From contig JAKSPR010000027.1 of NCBI GenBank assembly GCA_024404655.1, positions 1 through 14,687 of the forward strand: a stretch of DNA of 14,687 nt. The letters run 5' to 3'. The notes beneath the pieces are model-generated. The model made no database searches, was not told the origin of the DNA, and saw nothing but the letters and a program-made list of their open reading frames with translations. Below are positions 14,432 through 14,687 of the stretch, piece by piece; position 1 is the stretch's first letter, and the number at the start of each line of letters is the position of its first letter. Made by a program: the position numbers and the translations under genes. Source of the DNA: Clostridia bacterium. GTDB lineage: Bacteria; Bacillota; Clostridia; Oscillospirales; CAG-272.

Positions 14432-14459
14432 TTCCTCAAAGAAAAAGGAGACAAAAACC

Positions 14460-14687
14460 ATGGCCATCGTGCTTGAATGCAATAATCTGTCCAAAGTTTA
14501 CCACCAGGGCGACAATATCATCAGCGCTGTCAAGAACTGTAATTTCACAGTCGAGGAAGGCGAATTTGTCGCCATCGTCGGCACCTCCGGCTCCGGCAAG
14601 AGTACCCTTCTGTCCCTCTGCGGCGGACTTGATACGCCTTCCGGCGGCTCCGTCTATATCAACGGCCGGGACATCTACGGTCTGAAA
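14460..14687 (+). CDS. ABC transporter ATP-binding protein (partial, runs off the window end)
   Basis: The first 76 codons of an ABC ATPase are visible. LECNNLSKVYHQGD is the A-loop region, with Y14 able to stack on adenine. GTSGSGKST (41-49) is Walker A. LLSLCGGLDTPSGGSVYING matches the stretch following Walker A in LolD/MacB-type ATPases. The Q-loop, signature, Walker B and H-loop lie beyond the window. The ATG at 14460 has AAAAAGGAG 9 bases upstream. It is the natural partner of the FtsX-type permease 28 bases upstream and should power it. Confidence 0.95.
   Translation, partial: MAIVLECNNLSKVYHQGDNIISAVKNCNFTVEEGEFVAIVGTSGSGKSTLLSLCGGLDTPSGGSVYINGRDIYGLK

Overview
The window looks like chromosomal housekeeping DNA of an anaerobic Bacillota (Clostridia, probably Oscillospirales/Eubacteriales-like). 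The reasons are moderate-to-high GC, strong AAAGGAGG-type ribosome binding sites, a CdaA/CdaR pair, a bifunctional long Rel, the recJ-rel-dtd order and the MEP isoprenoid genes ispD and ispF. No rRNA, tRNA, CRISPR array, transposase or phage gene was seen. The lineage call is an inference from gene content.

Layout. From about 30 to 11440 everything lies on the minus strand, in two closely spaced transcription units. The upstream unit is ispD - an uncharacterised gene - ispF. It starts at a promoter near 11521-11549 and its genes overlap by 14 and 4 bases. The uncharacterised gene is cut by an in-frame TGA at 10130-10132. Its reading frame continues for 75 more codons and ends exactly in an ATGA overlap with ispF, so it looks like a recent nonsense mutation, a sequencing error or recoding. 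The second unit starts at a very good extended -10 promoter (9337-9365). It reads cdaA - cdaR - FAD-dependent oxidoreductase - RseC-like membrane protein - recJ - rel - dtd, with gaps of at most about 45 bases and two ATGA overlaps. A c-di-AMP synthase module and the (p)ppGpp synthetase/hydrolase therefore probably share a transcript, together with a DNA-repair exonuclease and a D-aminoacyl-tRNA proofreading enzyme.

From 11439 to 11872 lies a 434-base divergent intergenic region. It contains ispD promoters, a 15-bp perfect inverted repeat whose arms lie 252 bp apart, two stable hairpins next to a T-rich tract on the minus strand, a 10-bp direct repeat flanking the rightward promoter, and that promoter itself (TTGTAA-17-TATAAT). 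To its right, on the plus strand, are a large two-module FtsX/MacB-type ABC permease and the start of its ATPase, which runs off the window end.

The best candidates for a second look are the split ispD-ispF intervening gene, whose first half carries a possible PD-(D/E)XK-like signature, and the structured divergent intergenic region. No complete new defence or mobile system is visible.
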